From NCBI GenBank assembly GCA_037444575.1, contig JBBIME010000007.1:248001-312000 (forward strand): DNA of 64,000 nt, written 5' to 3'. Both the position numbers and the translations under genes were made by a program. Source of the stretch: Bacteriovorax sp037444575 (GTDB lineage: Bacteria > Bdellovibrionota > Bacteriovoracia > Bacteriovoracales > Bacteriovoracaceae). The notes below the pieces were generated by a model. It saw only the letters and a list, made by a program, of their open reading frames with translations, searched no databases and was not told the origin of the DNA. Shown here piece by piece: positions 40,288-49,030 of this stretch; within the stretch, counting starts at the first letter, position 1; each line of letters opens with the position of its first letter.

Positions 40288-42044
40288 TTCTTTACTTCAA
40301 GTTCGATGTAAGAAAAAGTACTTACATCAAAAAGACCGCGATCTGTTAATTTTAATTTTGGTATAACTGGCAGAGCAAGAAACGCCATCTGAATGAAAGG
40401 TTCTTCAAGTGTGATTCCAATTTTTCTGTATTCTGTTTTTAATTTTTTTATATCTTCGTAAATTTCATTTCCCGTTTTTAAACTTAATAATCCAGCTAGC
40501 GGAAGTTCAAGAAGTGCTGTGACATTATCGCCATCCACTACGCACAATCCACCTCCTGATTCAATAAGAGCATTGGCAGCAACAACAATTTCTTCAATCG
40601 TTTTTCCGACAATCATCAAATTGTGAGAATCATGAGCAACACTTGCAGCAACCGCTCCACGTTTAAGTCCCATTCCTTTCACGAGCCCTAAAGCAGGAGA
40701 AAGGTTCTTTCCATAGCGTTCGATGTTTACCATAAAAAGAATATCGTCTTTATCAAATTTCTCTCCATCATATTGAGCTGTAATATGATTGGTAATAATT
40801 TCATCTTTCACAATTTCGATGACGTTATAGCAAGCAGGTTTTAGTTGATAATTAAAATCGCTAACCGAAAGAGGCTTTCTCTTAATTGTATTTTCCAGAG
40901 GAGGATTAGACGAGTTGAGCTTTTCTTTAATCGTTAGATCTAAATTTAAATCAGCAACTCTAACTCCTCTAATAAACACATCAGCAATTTCTACATCTTC
41001 TAGATTTTTAAGAAGAACAATATCGGCCTGTTTCCCTGGCGCAATTAATCCAAGTCTCTTTAATCCAAAATGGCGAGCTGCTGACATGGAAGAAAGCCTG
41101 TAAGCGACGTGCACTGGCACATTGAGTTCTCGAATCATTTTCTTTATCAAGAAATTTATATGTCCTTCTTTTAAAATTTCATATGGATTTCGATCATCGG
41201 TGCAGAGAAAACATTGAGGTGAATTAAATTCATTCACTAGTGGAGCAAGGGTCTTTAAATTTTTGGCAACTGATCCTTCACGAATGATAAGCGCCATTCC
41301 CTTTTGCAATTTCTCTTTTCCTTCTTCTTTAGAAACTGTTTCGTGACAATTTTGAATGCCGGCAGCGATATAAGCATTGAGGTCTTTTCCTCGGAGCATC
41401 GGACAGTGCCCATCGAGATTGAAGTCAGAGTACTCTTCAATCTTATCTAGAACACTTTCATCCCCGTTAATGACTCCTGGAAAATTCATCATTTCAGCAA
41501 GCCCCAAAACATTGGGGTGTGATTTATGTTCTTTCATTTCAGAGAGCTTAAAATCTCCACCGTTTGTTTCAAATCCCGGAAGAGCTGGAACACAAGACGA
41601 AGTTTGAACAAAAAGATTTTGGTGCATTAATTCAGAGGAACGCAAAAACCATGAGAAACCTTTATTCCCTATTACGTTGGTTATTTCATGAGGATCACAA
41701 ATGGCCGTCGTCACTCCAAGAGGAAGAGTCATGCGTTCAAACTCAAACGGATTCATCATGGAAGATTCTATGTGAAGATGTCCATCAATAAAGCCAGGGA
41801 CAGCGATAAGCCCTTTTGCATCGATAACTTTTAATGCATTTGCTTCAGCATATTCCAATCCGATTCCAGCAATTGTTTTCCCCGAAAGAACGATGGCCGA
41901 ATCAACAACTTCTCCATTAACAAGATCGAGAATCTTCACATTTTTAATAAGAACATCTGCAATCGACTCGCCACGAGCTACATCCAATACTTTTTTTAAC
42001 TCACTTCGACTTAGTGTTTGGGTTCTTTTTTTAGCTAGTGACAT
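40284..42044 (-). CDS. ade: Adenine deaminase
   Basis: Deaminates adenine to hypoxanthine in purine salvage. 586 residues of the AdeC family: amidohydrolase metal motif GFIDGHLHIESSM, then VTTAICDPHEITNV, the Glu-containing GLAEMMNFPGV, DGHCPMLRGKDLNAYIAAGI and CTDDRNPYEIL, and the characteristic C-terminal domain with SVAHDSHNLMIVG and SGGGLCVVDG. Length and motif order match the family. It follows dacB by 15 bases and is coupled to the GIY-YIG gene. Purine salvage from degraded nucleic acid fits the suspected lifestyle. Confidence 0.95.
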   Translation of the reverse strand: MSLAKKRTQTLSRSELKKVLDVARGESIADVLIKNVKILDLVNGEVVDSAIVLSGKTIAGIGLEYAEANALKVIDAKGLIAVPGFIDGHLHIESSMMNPFEFERMTLPLGVTTAICDPHEITNVIGNKGFSWFLRSSELMHQNLFVQTSSCVPALPGFETNGGDFKLSEMKEHKSHPNVLGLAEMMNFPGVINGDESVLDKIEEYSDFNLDGHCPMLRGKDLNAYIAAGIQNCHETVSKEEGKEKLQKGMALIIREGSVAKNLKTLAPLVNEFNSPQCFLCTDDRNPYEILKEGHINFLIKKMIRELNVPVHVAYRLSSMSAARHFGLKRLGLIAPGKQADIVLLKNLEDVEIADVFIRGVRVADLNLDLTIKEKLNSSNPPLENTIKRKPLSVSDFNYQLKPACYNVIEIVKDEIITNHITAQYDGEKFDKDDILFMVNIERYGKNLSPALGLVKGMGLKRGAVAASVAHDSHNLMIVGKTIEEIVVAANALIESGGGLCVVDGDNVTALLELPLAGLLSLKTGNEIYEDIKKLKTEYRKIGITLEEPFIQMAFLALPVIPKLKLTDRGLFDVSTFSYIELEVKK

Positions 42045-42059
42045 GATAGATCCTAAAAT

Positions 42060-43460
42060 TTATTTTAATTGATTGATTAAATCGTCAAAGAGTGGACGAG
42101 CGGCCAATCCATGATTGTAATCACCGTTGTAAAGAAACACGAAAATGATAGGTGAATCATTCTTTCTTCCGACATATCCAGCAAGGCCTACGACTCCATC
42201 CAGATAGCCGGTTTTAGCTCGAACCATACTCTGCTCACTCTTATTTTTCATTCTATTTTTTAAAGTTCCATCAACCCCAGCTATTGGCAAGCCAGAAAGG
42301 AATTCTGGAAAAATAAGGAAATCATTCTTTATAGTGTTTAATACAAGCGCCAATTGCTTTGGAGTAAAACGATTGTCACGAGTAAGCCCTGATACATTTT
42401 CTAAAGTATAGTCTTTGCGGTCAAAACCAACATGATCAAGATATTTTTTTATTTCTTCAATCCCGTCTTTCATGCGGGCGGGATTTGAGCTATTTTCTGC
42501 TGCTAAATTTTTAGCGAGCATCTCTGCTACAAAATTATTTGAAAATTTAAGCATGTCAGAAGTAATCTCATTGAGATTCTTTGATGGAGAAGTGGCCAAT
42601 GTTGCTGACCCAGCTTCGCAGCTTGCGATCTTTACTTTACCTTTTAAGGTTATCCCTCTCTCTTTTAAAAATTGCTTTAAATGCATTCCTATCCACAAAT
42701 TAGGATTTGAAATGCTTTTATAAATAACTGCTTCTTGTCCATCTTCAGAAATAGATCCACTGACAATAATCTTGTCATGATCACCGGCCTTAACTCTATG
42801 AGCTTCAAGAGTCTTTACTCCTGATTTTGCCACAGTCTTAGTATTGTTTTCCAATTCCAGGTAATCATTTTCAGGATCGAGGAATATTTTAGCAGGTGCT
42901 CCTGCTTTATCTGCCGGGCGGATAAAAATATTGATACTATTCCAATTAAATGAAGCTGCGGTTACAGGTGCATCAAAAGCTCGATCCACTCTTACGGACT
43001 CTCTTCCTAAATCAAAAAGTTCGTCATCAAAGCGAGTCGCATCTACACTTAAATCGCCTTCGATAACATTTAATCCTGTTCGCTTTAATTCATTAACTAG
43101 AAACCACATTTTCTCTGAAACAAAAGAAGGATCTCCGCCTCCTTTTAAACACAGGTCACCTTTTAGAACTCCTGTAATGATGGGATTCTTGGCAAGAATC
43201 TTCGTTTCAAATTTTTTATTCATGGGAAGCACATTAAGAACGGCTGCCCCTGTAACAATTTTCGTAAGAGAAGCTGGAACCATCAAACGAGTAGCGTTTA
43301 CATTAAAAATTTCTTTGCCTTCATCTTCAATGTAAAGGCCAAGGTTTTGCTCAGAAAAATGGTGCTTTTTAATAATCGCTTTTAAGCGGTCATTTAGGTC
43401 GGATGCCAAAGAAGTTTGTACAGAGACCATAATAGCGAGAATGATATATACAAAATTCAT
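42060..43460 (-). CDS. dacB: D-alanyl-D-alanine carboxypeptidase/endopeptidase (PBP4, S13)
   Basis: Periplasmic penicillin-binding protein that trims or opens peptidoglycan cross-links. A signal peptide (about 1-19, ending SLAS) is followed by the three active-site motifs: S64-LTK67 in PASLTKIV, the SNN in KFSNNFVAEML and KTG in RAKTGYLDGVVG. The CLKGGGDPSF strand and NWNSINIFIRP segment are typical of family S13. 466 residues is normal. It is the first gene of a five-gene minus-strand operon and is divergent from the phytase-like gene across 75 bases. Confidence 0.94.
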   Translation of the reverse strand: MNFVYIILAIMVSVQTSLASDLNDRLKAIIKKHHFSEQNLGLYIEDEGKEIFNVNATRLMVPASLTKIVTGAAVLNVLPMNKKFETKILAKNPIITGVLKGDLCLKGGGDPSFVSEKMWFLVNELKRTGLNVIEGDLSVDATRFDDELFDLGRESVRVDRAFDAPVTAASFNWNSINIFIRPADKAGAPAKIFLDPENDYLELENNTKTVAKSGVKTLEAHRVKAGDHDKIIVSGSISEDGQEAVIYKSISNPNLWIGMHLKQFLKERGITLKGKVKIASCEAGSATLATSPSKNLNEITSDMLKFSNNFVAEMLAKNLAAENSSNPARMKDGIEEIKKYLDHVGFDRKDYTLENVSGLTRDNRFTPKQLALVLNTIKNDFLIFPEFLSGLPIAGVDGTLKNRMKNKSEQSMVRAKTGYLDGVVGLAGYVGRKNDSPIIFVFLYNGDYNHGLAARPLFDDLINQLK

Positions 43461-43535
43461 AGAAATCTCTTGGTAAGTTTTGTTAATTTGGATAATATTT
43501 TAACTTTAGTTTCAAATCTTTCACAAGGAGATTAT

Positions 43536-44654
43536 GTGAAAACACCTTTAAGTAAGTTCGCAATAATTGCACTAAGTGCTGCCTATACCCTATCAGCTCA
43601 GACCTCTTTTGGCGCAGAAAAACTGAGATTAATTGCTGATCAGAATATTCCAGCGGGAGAGAAATTCAAAGAAACCGAAATTGGGGGCCTTTCTGGACTT
43701 ACCTTTGATAAAGCGAAAAATAAAATCATCGCCATTAGTGACGACAGAGGCACAGTAAATGATGTCCGCCTATATGAGTTTGATCTTAAACTTGATGAAA
43801 AATCTTTTAATGTCACACCAACTGAAGTGGTTATTTTAAAAAATAAAGAAGGAAAACCTTTCAAAAAAGGAACCATCAACTTTAAAGGGGTCACTCTATT
43901 TAATAATGATATTCTTGCCAGCACTGAGGGGCGACTCAATAAAGAACCACCGATCAACCCTGAAATTTATCAATTCTCTAGAGAGGGAGCATTCAAAAGC
44001 AATCTTGAAATCCCAGAGCAGTTTCTAGATAAAAAAGAAGATAGCCAGTTTGGCCCAAGAGACAATCTTGTTTTCGAAGCGCTTTCAGCAACCAAAGATG
44101 GAAAATCTCTTTGGGTTGGAAATGAAGAAGCTCTCTTACAAGACGATCGCACTTCTACTCCAAACTACGCAAGTACAGTTCGACTCATTCAATACAAAGA
44201 TTTAAAACCAGTAAAACAGGTTGCCTATAAATTAGAAAAAGTTCCTAGCGTAAAAGTGGCAGGACTTACGGTTGGAGAAACTGGTCTTTCAGATATCCTT
44301 GCGGTTGATGACAACCATTTTTATACAATCGAAAGAAGTCATCTTCCTCTAGCTAAAAAAACTGTGATTAGACTTTTTAAAGATTCCATCGATGATAAAA
44401 CCACTGATATATCCAAGGTGGATTCAATAATGAAAACAAAGAAAAATATTAAAACAGTAGATAAGGAACTCATCGCTGATCTAGAGGATTTCAAAGGTCA
44501 ACTGTCTGCAAACTTTCAGACGGTAGAAAATATCGAAGGAATCTGCTTTGGGCCAACTCTTCCAAATGGCCATGAAACAATTATCTTTGTTAGCAACAAT
44601 GGGTTTAAAGCGAATCAACGTACTCAATTCCTGGCTTTTGAGATCTTGCCATAG
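43536..44654 (+). CDS. Exported esterase-like phytase domain protein
   Basis: 372 residues with a signal peptide (FAIIALSAAYTLSAQTSFGA). The mature protein matches the Phytase-like (PF13449-type) beta-propeller family: EIGGLSGLTFDKAKNKIIAISDDRG, FEALSATKDGKSLWVGNEEAL, GETGLSDILAVDDNHFYTIER and VENIEGICFGPTLPNGHETIIFVSNNGF. These strands hold conserved acidic residues. Members are assumed to be phosphoesterases, but activity is rarely proven. The GTG at 43536 follows AAGGAG by five bases and starts the signal peptide; a reading extended upstream to 43416 would overlap dacB and is rejected. Confidence 0.85.
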   Translation: MKTPLSKFAIIALSAAYTLSAQTSFGAEKLRLIADQNIPAGEKFKETEIGGLSGLTFDKAKNKIIAISDDRGTVNDVRLYEFDLKLDEKSFNVTPTEVVILKNKEGKPFKKGTINFKGVTLFNNDILASTEGRLNKEPPINPEIYQFSREGAFKSNLEIPEQFLDKKEDSQFGPRDNLVFEALSATKDGKSLWVGNEEALLQDDRTSTPNYASTVRLIQYKDLKPVKQVAYKLEKVPSVKVAGLTVGETGLSDILAVDDNHFYTIERSHLPLAKKTVIRLFKDSIDDKTTDISKVDSIMKTKKNIKTVDKELIADLEDFKGQLSANFQTVENIEGICFGPTLPNGHETIIFVSNNGFKANQRTQFLAFEILP

Positions 44655-44662
44655 GGCAAATT

Positions 44663-46681
44663 TTAAAAACCATCACAGTTGTTGCATGTTTCATTTGATT
44701 TATAAGCTTTGAGTTTTCCAGCGTTGTCAACTTGGATGCGGAGATCAAAGCTTCTGTCATTTAAAACAGCGTTCATCGCTTGAAATGATGAGTATGTTGA
44801 AGAAAGCTCATGCTCTCCAAATTTAAAAGTTATTTTTGTACCATCCTTAGCAGCAGCATTTATTTTTACAAGAACCAGTTCACTTAATTTTGATTCTGGG
44901 ATAATTGATAAAAGAAATGCTGACCCAAATGTTTTAAACATTTCATTTAATTTTAGTTTCTCAAATGTTTTTATTTTTTCATCAATATCAGTCGTATTGA
45001 GTATGATATACAATGATTTCTTTAATTGGCTTAAACTATCGATGAAGAGAATTCGTGCAGGATCATTCTCTGGCCTTGATGTATCCGCTAGATAAACAGT
45101 ATAAGGATAGCGATCCGCCAATTCTTTCAACTTTTGTGAAATCTCTTCCATTGTCATTTTCGGCATTGATTGCATGGCCTCTTGGTGAACAACAATACTA
45201 GTGTTTAAATAAGCAGCCTGCTTATCCTGGCCATCTACAAAATTTCCCCAATCGATTTGGTTAAATATAAACGGTGATATAAATTTTAGGGAGGCCATTT
45301 CATGTTTAATTTTATCTGCTTTTAAATTGGCATCACTAATATTTCTATAAAGATAAAGATCTGAAAGAGATGTTGGTGTTGGTTTTTGATTAGAATCGCT
45401 TAAATTCGCATTGTAAGCAGTTTCAATACCATTGTATTCCACCGAGCTAATAAAATCTTGGATGGCATTATAGTTATCAGTGGTTAATCGAGATGAATAA
45501 AACAAATCAACACGTTCATTGTTTTCATTCCATCCTTGGGTAATCGAATGCCCCATATAATCGGAGTAATTTCTATTCCAAACATTTAGAAGAAACTTTG
45601 CATTTGAAGAAAAACTTAGTGAATGAAAGTTAGTAGACATTGTTCCTTTAAAAATTCTAATAACAGCTCTATCTTTAGTTGGTTTTTCAATATCTAAAGC
45701 ATGAGCGTCTTCAGCTTTTTTAACTAAAAGAACTAAACGGCCACTAATACTTTGATCTGCCATCTGAAAATTTAAAATACTTACATATTTTAAACTTCTA
45801 AATTCTTCCATAACGAAGTTATAGGCATCTGTTCCTTCTTTTGTGTCGAAGTTAAAAATATAATCGGCCATATATGTTTCTGTTGGTAGGTCCTCAATCG
45901 GAGTACCACTCATTGCAGCTGTTAAAATATTGAGTTTTACGTATCTACTTAGCCATCTATTAACTGCACCAACAGCAAAGTTAAAAAATCCTAAAGGGGC
46001 CGCTGCTGCACTAAATGATGCTGATCCTAATGCTCTGGTTGCAATAAAACGAACTCTTGCCGCGTTTCCTCGCAGACGGTAAACATCTACAATTAAACTT
46101 GAACCTCTATTGATTCCGACAGAGGCGTTTTTTGCGACTCCGTCAAAAATTGATCCCACGCCAGCAGAAGCTCCGATACCAACTCCCATATCAACTCGAA
46201 CAACATCTCCGGGATTTAACTCTGATTTTGCTCTTTCTGAATCCCATGGAAAACGGTTTAAGAAATATGGTTTTGCTTCTATGGCATCTCTTTTTTCTTT
46301 GAATAGTCTTACAAATGTTACTTTTGCACTAAGAGATGCACCAAGACCAATATCACTTATTGCTTTAGAAAGGCCGATGTTTGCATCATAGGCATCAGAG
46401 CGAAGATGATAACTTCTTACATAAGCAGGTTCTGTATTATATCTATAGTTCATTGAAAAGCCGGCACTCATTCCAGAGACTATGGTTTTATTTACAGAAA
46501 TAGGAGTTAGATCAAAAGATATTCTCGTATTTTCCCATGTCTCTTTCCAAAAGCCGTCTTTTACCGGGGTAATTAATTCACCTAGCGTTTTTGGAATTTC
46601 TGCCAAGGTGATTGATGGGACAAGAAGAAAAATCATTCCAACAGTAATAATGTTCTTTCTTAGTGAGAATTGATTTTTCAT
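44663..46681 (-). CDS. Large exported protein of unknown function
   Basis: 672 residues with a signal peptide (IITVGMIFLLVPSITLAE). The N-terminal 200 residues are rich in Gly, Ser and aromatic residues with alternating hydrophobicity (VSGMSAGFSMNYRYN, MGVGIGASAGVGSIFDG), suggesting beta-strands, perhaps of an outer-membrane or surface protein. A middle region has a short hydrophobic Ala/Phe stretch (SASFSAAAAPLGFFNFAVGA). The C-terminus ends in CNNCDGF, a possible metal or disulfide site. No family recognised. AAGG precedes the ATG. Its own unit, convergent with the phytase-like gene. Confidence 0.68.
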   Translation of the reverse strand: MKNQFSLRKNIITVGMIFLLVPSITLAEIPKTLGELITPVKDGFWKETWENTRISFDLTPISVNKTIVSGMSAGFSMNYRYNTEPAYVRSYHLRSDAYDANIGLSKAISDIGLGASLSAKVTFVRLFKEKRDAIEAKPYFLNRFPWDSERAKSELNPGDVVRVDMGVGIGASAGVGSIFDGVAKNASVGINRGSSLIVDVYRLRGNAARVRFIATRALGSASFSAAAAPLGFFNFAVGAVNRWLSRYVKLNILTAAMSGTPIEDLPTETYMADYIFNFDTKEGTDAYNFVMEEFRSLKYVSILNFQMADQSISGRLVLLVKKAEDAHALDIEKPTKDRAVIRIFKGTMSTNFHSLSFSSNAKFLLNVWNRNYSDYMGHSITQGWNENNERVDLFYSSRLTTDNYNAIQDFISSVEYNGIETAYNANLSDSNQKPTPTSLSDLYLYRNISDANLKADKIKHEMASLKFISPFIFNQIDWGNFVDGQDKQAAYLNTSIVVHQEAMQSMPKMTMEEISQKLKELADRYPYTVYLADTSRPENDPARILFIDSLSQLKKSLYIILNTTDIDEKIKTFEKLKLNEMFKTFGSAFLLSIIPESKLSELVLVKINAAAKDGTKITFKFGEHELSSTYSSFQAMNAVLNDRSFDLRIQVDNAGKLKAYKSNETCNNCDGF

Positions 46682-46837
46682 AAAAACACACCTTATAAGG
46701 ATATATATATTTAATTTTTTAAAGCAATTAATGTGCCTTTTAAAATTTGAAAACTAACCTTATTTACGATCTATGAAAAAACAGAAAATTGCCTTCACTT
46801 CCCTCTCGTTTTCAATCATTACCTCGAGCTTGAAATC

Positions 46838-46852
46838 GTCTAATTTTTAGAC
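46838..46852. promoter_or_regulatory. Perfect palindrome, candidate activator site
   Basis: GTCTAA-TTT-TTAGAC, which can also be read as GTCTA-N5-TAGAC and then has the same half-sites and spacing as the core at 34814-34828. It lies about 95-110 bases before the start predicted from the sigma-54-type promoter, a normal distance for an enhancer-binding protein site. Confidence 0.5.
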
Positions 46853-46921
46853 AGCTATAAAAAGTTTAACAGGTAATGGGCGTGTTCCCACCTCTAACCT
46901 CCTAAAATCCCCTCCGCAAAT

Positions 46922-46938
46922 CTGGCACTCTCCTTGCT
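46922..46938 (+). promoter_or_regulatory. Sigma-54 (-24/-12) promoter
   Basis: CTGGCACTCTCCTTGCT matches the TGGCAC-N5-TTGC consensus exactly, with GG and GC 12 bases apart. The predicted start is near 46948, giving a leader of about 30 bases with AGAGAG before the ATG at 46978. The rest of the 46682-46977 gap is A+T-rich and also contains the palindrome at 46838. Confidence 0.75.
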
Positions 46939-46977
46939 TTATTAATTCACAAGAAATCTTAAAAAAGAGAGTACGTT

Positions 46978-47319
46978 ATGAAAGCACTATTTATCACAAT
47001 CATCACCCTCACTAGCTTGAGCGCTAATGCGAGTATCTTTTGTCACACTCCACGTTCAAATAAAGTTTTTGAGATTAAAGATTCAAAAGTTACTTTCTAT
47101 AATGAATTCGATACTGCAGCTAAAAGAGAACTAGCATCAGTATTCTCTAGATCAAGACCAAATGAGAAAGGGATGACAAAAGTTGTAGATTTTGAAAATC
47201 AAAAGCACACAATTCATATAGCAGATTCATCTAATTTTTCTGATGTTGATGACTATATCATTATCAAGGCTAAAACTGGCCATGAAGTGACTTATCCACT
47301 TACTTGTGAACAAAAATAA
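46978..47319 (+). CDS. Small exported protein under sigma-54-type promoter
   Basis: 113 residues with a signal peptide (KALFITIITLTSLSANAS). The mature protein is about 95 residues, with two Cys (IFCHTPRS near the N-terminus and LTCEQK at the C-terminus) likely joined by a disulfide, and a beta-rich pattern. No family recognised. AGAGAG lies before the ATG. Its promoter matches the sigma-54 consensus exactly and a strong terminator follows, so it is a tightly controlled single gene. The product may be made in response to a specific signal. Confidence 0.72.
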   Translation: MKALFITIITLTSLSANASIFCHTPRSNKVFEIKDSKVTFYNEFDTAAKRELASVFSRSRPNEKGMTKVVDFENQKHTIHIADSSNFSDVDDYIIIKAKTGHEVTYPLTCEQK

Positions 47320-47360
47320 AAATTAACTTTGCTCAAGTCCCCCCCTTGAGTGAAATACCC

Positions 47361-47401
47361 AAGCCTTGTCTTTAGCCCCATTAGAGACGAGGCTTTTTTT
47401 T
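47361..47401. terminator. Intrinsic terminator between the small exported gene and manA
   Basis: AAGCCTTGTCTTTA pairs with TAGAGACGAGGCTT (14 bp, two G-U pairs) around GCCCCAT, followed by eight T residues. It clearly serves the plus strand and may also help end manA, whose stop lies just behind it. Confidence 0.85.
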
Positions 47402-47408
47402 CAGGGGA

Positions 47409-48266
47409 TTAGAAAATAATCAACAAGGATCCTTCTTCTAGCGCTTCAATTTTTAAATTCTTTTCATCCGAGACAGTAACTGCCTCATAAGAATTAATAT
47501 CCTGATGATTAATTCGAATTTTTCCATTGAGGTTTAAGATCGAACATGGACGATCTAAACTTTCTAGCTCGCGAGAATAATTCTCATTGGGATTTTGATT
47601 AAGAAAGAAGAGATGAAAATCAGGATGAGTACAAATATCATTTAAACCTTTCATTGAAAAAAGATTATTTTTGTACTGAAAACTTTCAAGTGTATTAGCA
47701 GATGGATCAAAGTTAATTACGTCCAAAGATTTTTCAACATGCAACTCGCGTGAAACTCCTTTTTCGTCAAGGCGATCCCAATCCCACACTCGATAAGTGA
47801 TTCCTGAATTCTGTTGAACTTCGGCCAGAGTGATGTCTCGTCCAATAGCATGAATAGTTCCTGCAGGAACAAAAAAGAAATCCCCTGCTTTGACCGAATA
47901 AAAATTTAAAAGTTCGTTGATTGGCCTCTTCTCCAGAAGGGCATTTTTTAACGTCTCTTTTGTGACAGAAGGTTTTAATCCTAAATAAATTCCGGCATCA
48001 GGTTTAGCATCTAAGATAATCCAGCACTCTGTTTTTCCCAATGAATTTTCATGTAGTCTGGCATACTCATCAGGTGGGTGAACTTGAATCGAAAGCTCAT
48101 CACTTGTATCAATAAATTTTGCTAAATAAGGCAAGTGTGCTTCGTGAATTTCCATTGTTTCGCCAATGGGTTCAGATCCTTTCTCGAATGAGAGTCCCTT
48201 CATTTCTTCAAGTTTTTTTCCTCCCCAAATTTTTCTTACAACGGAAGGACTAAGTTTCTTAATCAT
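47409..48266 (-). CDS. manA: Mannose-6-phosphate isomerase, class I
   Basis: Zinc enzyme interconverting fructose 6-phosphate and mannose 6-phosphate, feeding GDP-mannose for polysaccharides. Cupin motifs are LSIQVHPPDEYA with the zinc-binding Gln and His, GKTECWIIL with the Glu ligand, FFFVPAGTIHAIG and the family signature EVQQNSGITYRVWDWDR. At 285 residues it is the short, Bacillus-like form rather than the E. coli form of about 390. The ATG lacks an obvious ribosome binding site. It is divergent from the LON-domain gene. Confidence 0.92.
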   Translation of the reverse strand: MIKKLSPSVVRKIWGGKKLEEMKGLSFEKGSEPIGETMEIHEAHLPYLAKFIDTSDELSIQVHPPDEYARLHENSLGKTECWIILDAKPDAGIYLGLKPSVTKETLKNALLEKRPINELLNFYSVKAGDFFFVPAGTIHAIGRDITLAEVQQNSGITYRVWDWDRLDEKGVSRELHVEKSLDVINFDPSANTLESFQYKNNLFSMKGLNDICTHPDFHLFFLNQNPNENYSRELESLDRPCSILNLNGKIRINHQDINSYEAVTVSDEKNLKIEALEEGSLLIIF

Positions 48267-48340
48267 TGTGGCTACATATCCTCATAGAGTTGGCACTATT
48301 GTCTCAGCCCTCCTTCGAGTTTTCAAGCTAATAACCCAAA

Positions 48341-48370
48341 TTCCCGATATTTGGAGTTCTCTATTAAAAT
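48341..48370 (+). promoter_or_regulatory. Possible promoter for the LON-domain gene, leaderless
   Basis: TAAAAT (48365-48370) lies six bases before the ATG at 48377 with a weak TTCCCG 18 bases upstream. An inverted repeat CCAAAT-N7-ATTTGG (48336-48354) overlaps the -35 region. No Shine-Dalgarno sequence is present. Confidence 0.3.
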
Positions 48371-48376
48371 ATCATT

Positions 48377-49030
48377 ATGAAAAGAACTGTTCCAACTCTC
48401 TATCTACACAATAATATTTTCTATCCACTTACTGTGATTCCTCTTTCAGTAAGTGATCAGACATCTAAACAAATGCTTTTAAGTTGCTTTGAAAACAACT
48501 TAACAATCGCTCTCTATTATCCAATCGAGCGGTCAAAAAATGTTGGAACACTTGGAAAAATTCTTTTAGTTGATCACAACAGAGATGGAAGCTTGAGCGT
48601 AATGGTCCAAGGATTGGCGAGAGTAAAATTGCTTGGTATTAAAGTTCAAGAACCTTATCCTCAGTTTCTTATCGAAGAGTATGGGGATTCGGATGAAAGA
48701 AGCCAGACCTTAAATGACTCTCCATTAGAACGACTATATTTAATACTTGATCACTGGCTGCAGCGCCATGTCCATTCCCCTAAAGAGCGCGAGCGTTTCA
48801 TGAAAGAGATGGGCAATCCTGCGAAGCTCATAAACAATCTGTGTATGCTTCTCATTAAAGACATTGAACTAAAGCAAATATTTTTAGAGAGTACTTCTCT
48901 TACAGACAGAGTGCGGATGATGAATGCCTTGCTAGTGGGAGATTCTCCAGAGTCAGAAGATCTAGGAATGTGTGAGGCGATCAAAAATTTTGAACGCCTC
49001 GAAACAGATCATTTTAAAAGTGTGAGCTAA
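48377..49030 (+). CDS. Stand-alone LON substrate-binding domain protein
   Basis: 217 residues corresponding to the N-terminal domain of Lon protease, without ATPase or protease. VPTLYLHNNIFYPLTVIPLSVSD is the opening strand pair, followed by ALYYPIER, GTLGKILLVDHNRDGSLSVMVQGLARVKL and the helical part. Such proteins are thought to bind unfolded or regulatory partners. No ribosome binding site precedes the ATG, whereas a -10-like box does. The stop abuts the convergent kinase-like gene with no gap. Confidence 0.88.
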   Translation: MKRTVPTLYLHNNIFYPLTVIPLSVSDQTSKQMLLSCFENNLTIALYYPIERSKNVGTLGKILLVDHNRDGSLSVMVQGLARVKLLGIKVQEPYPQFLIEEYGDSDERSQTLNDSPLERLYLILDHWLQRHVHSPKERERFMKEMGNPAKLINNLCMLLIKDIELKQIFLESTSLTDRVRMMNALLVGDSPESEDLGMCEAIKNFERLETDHFKSVS

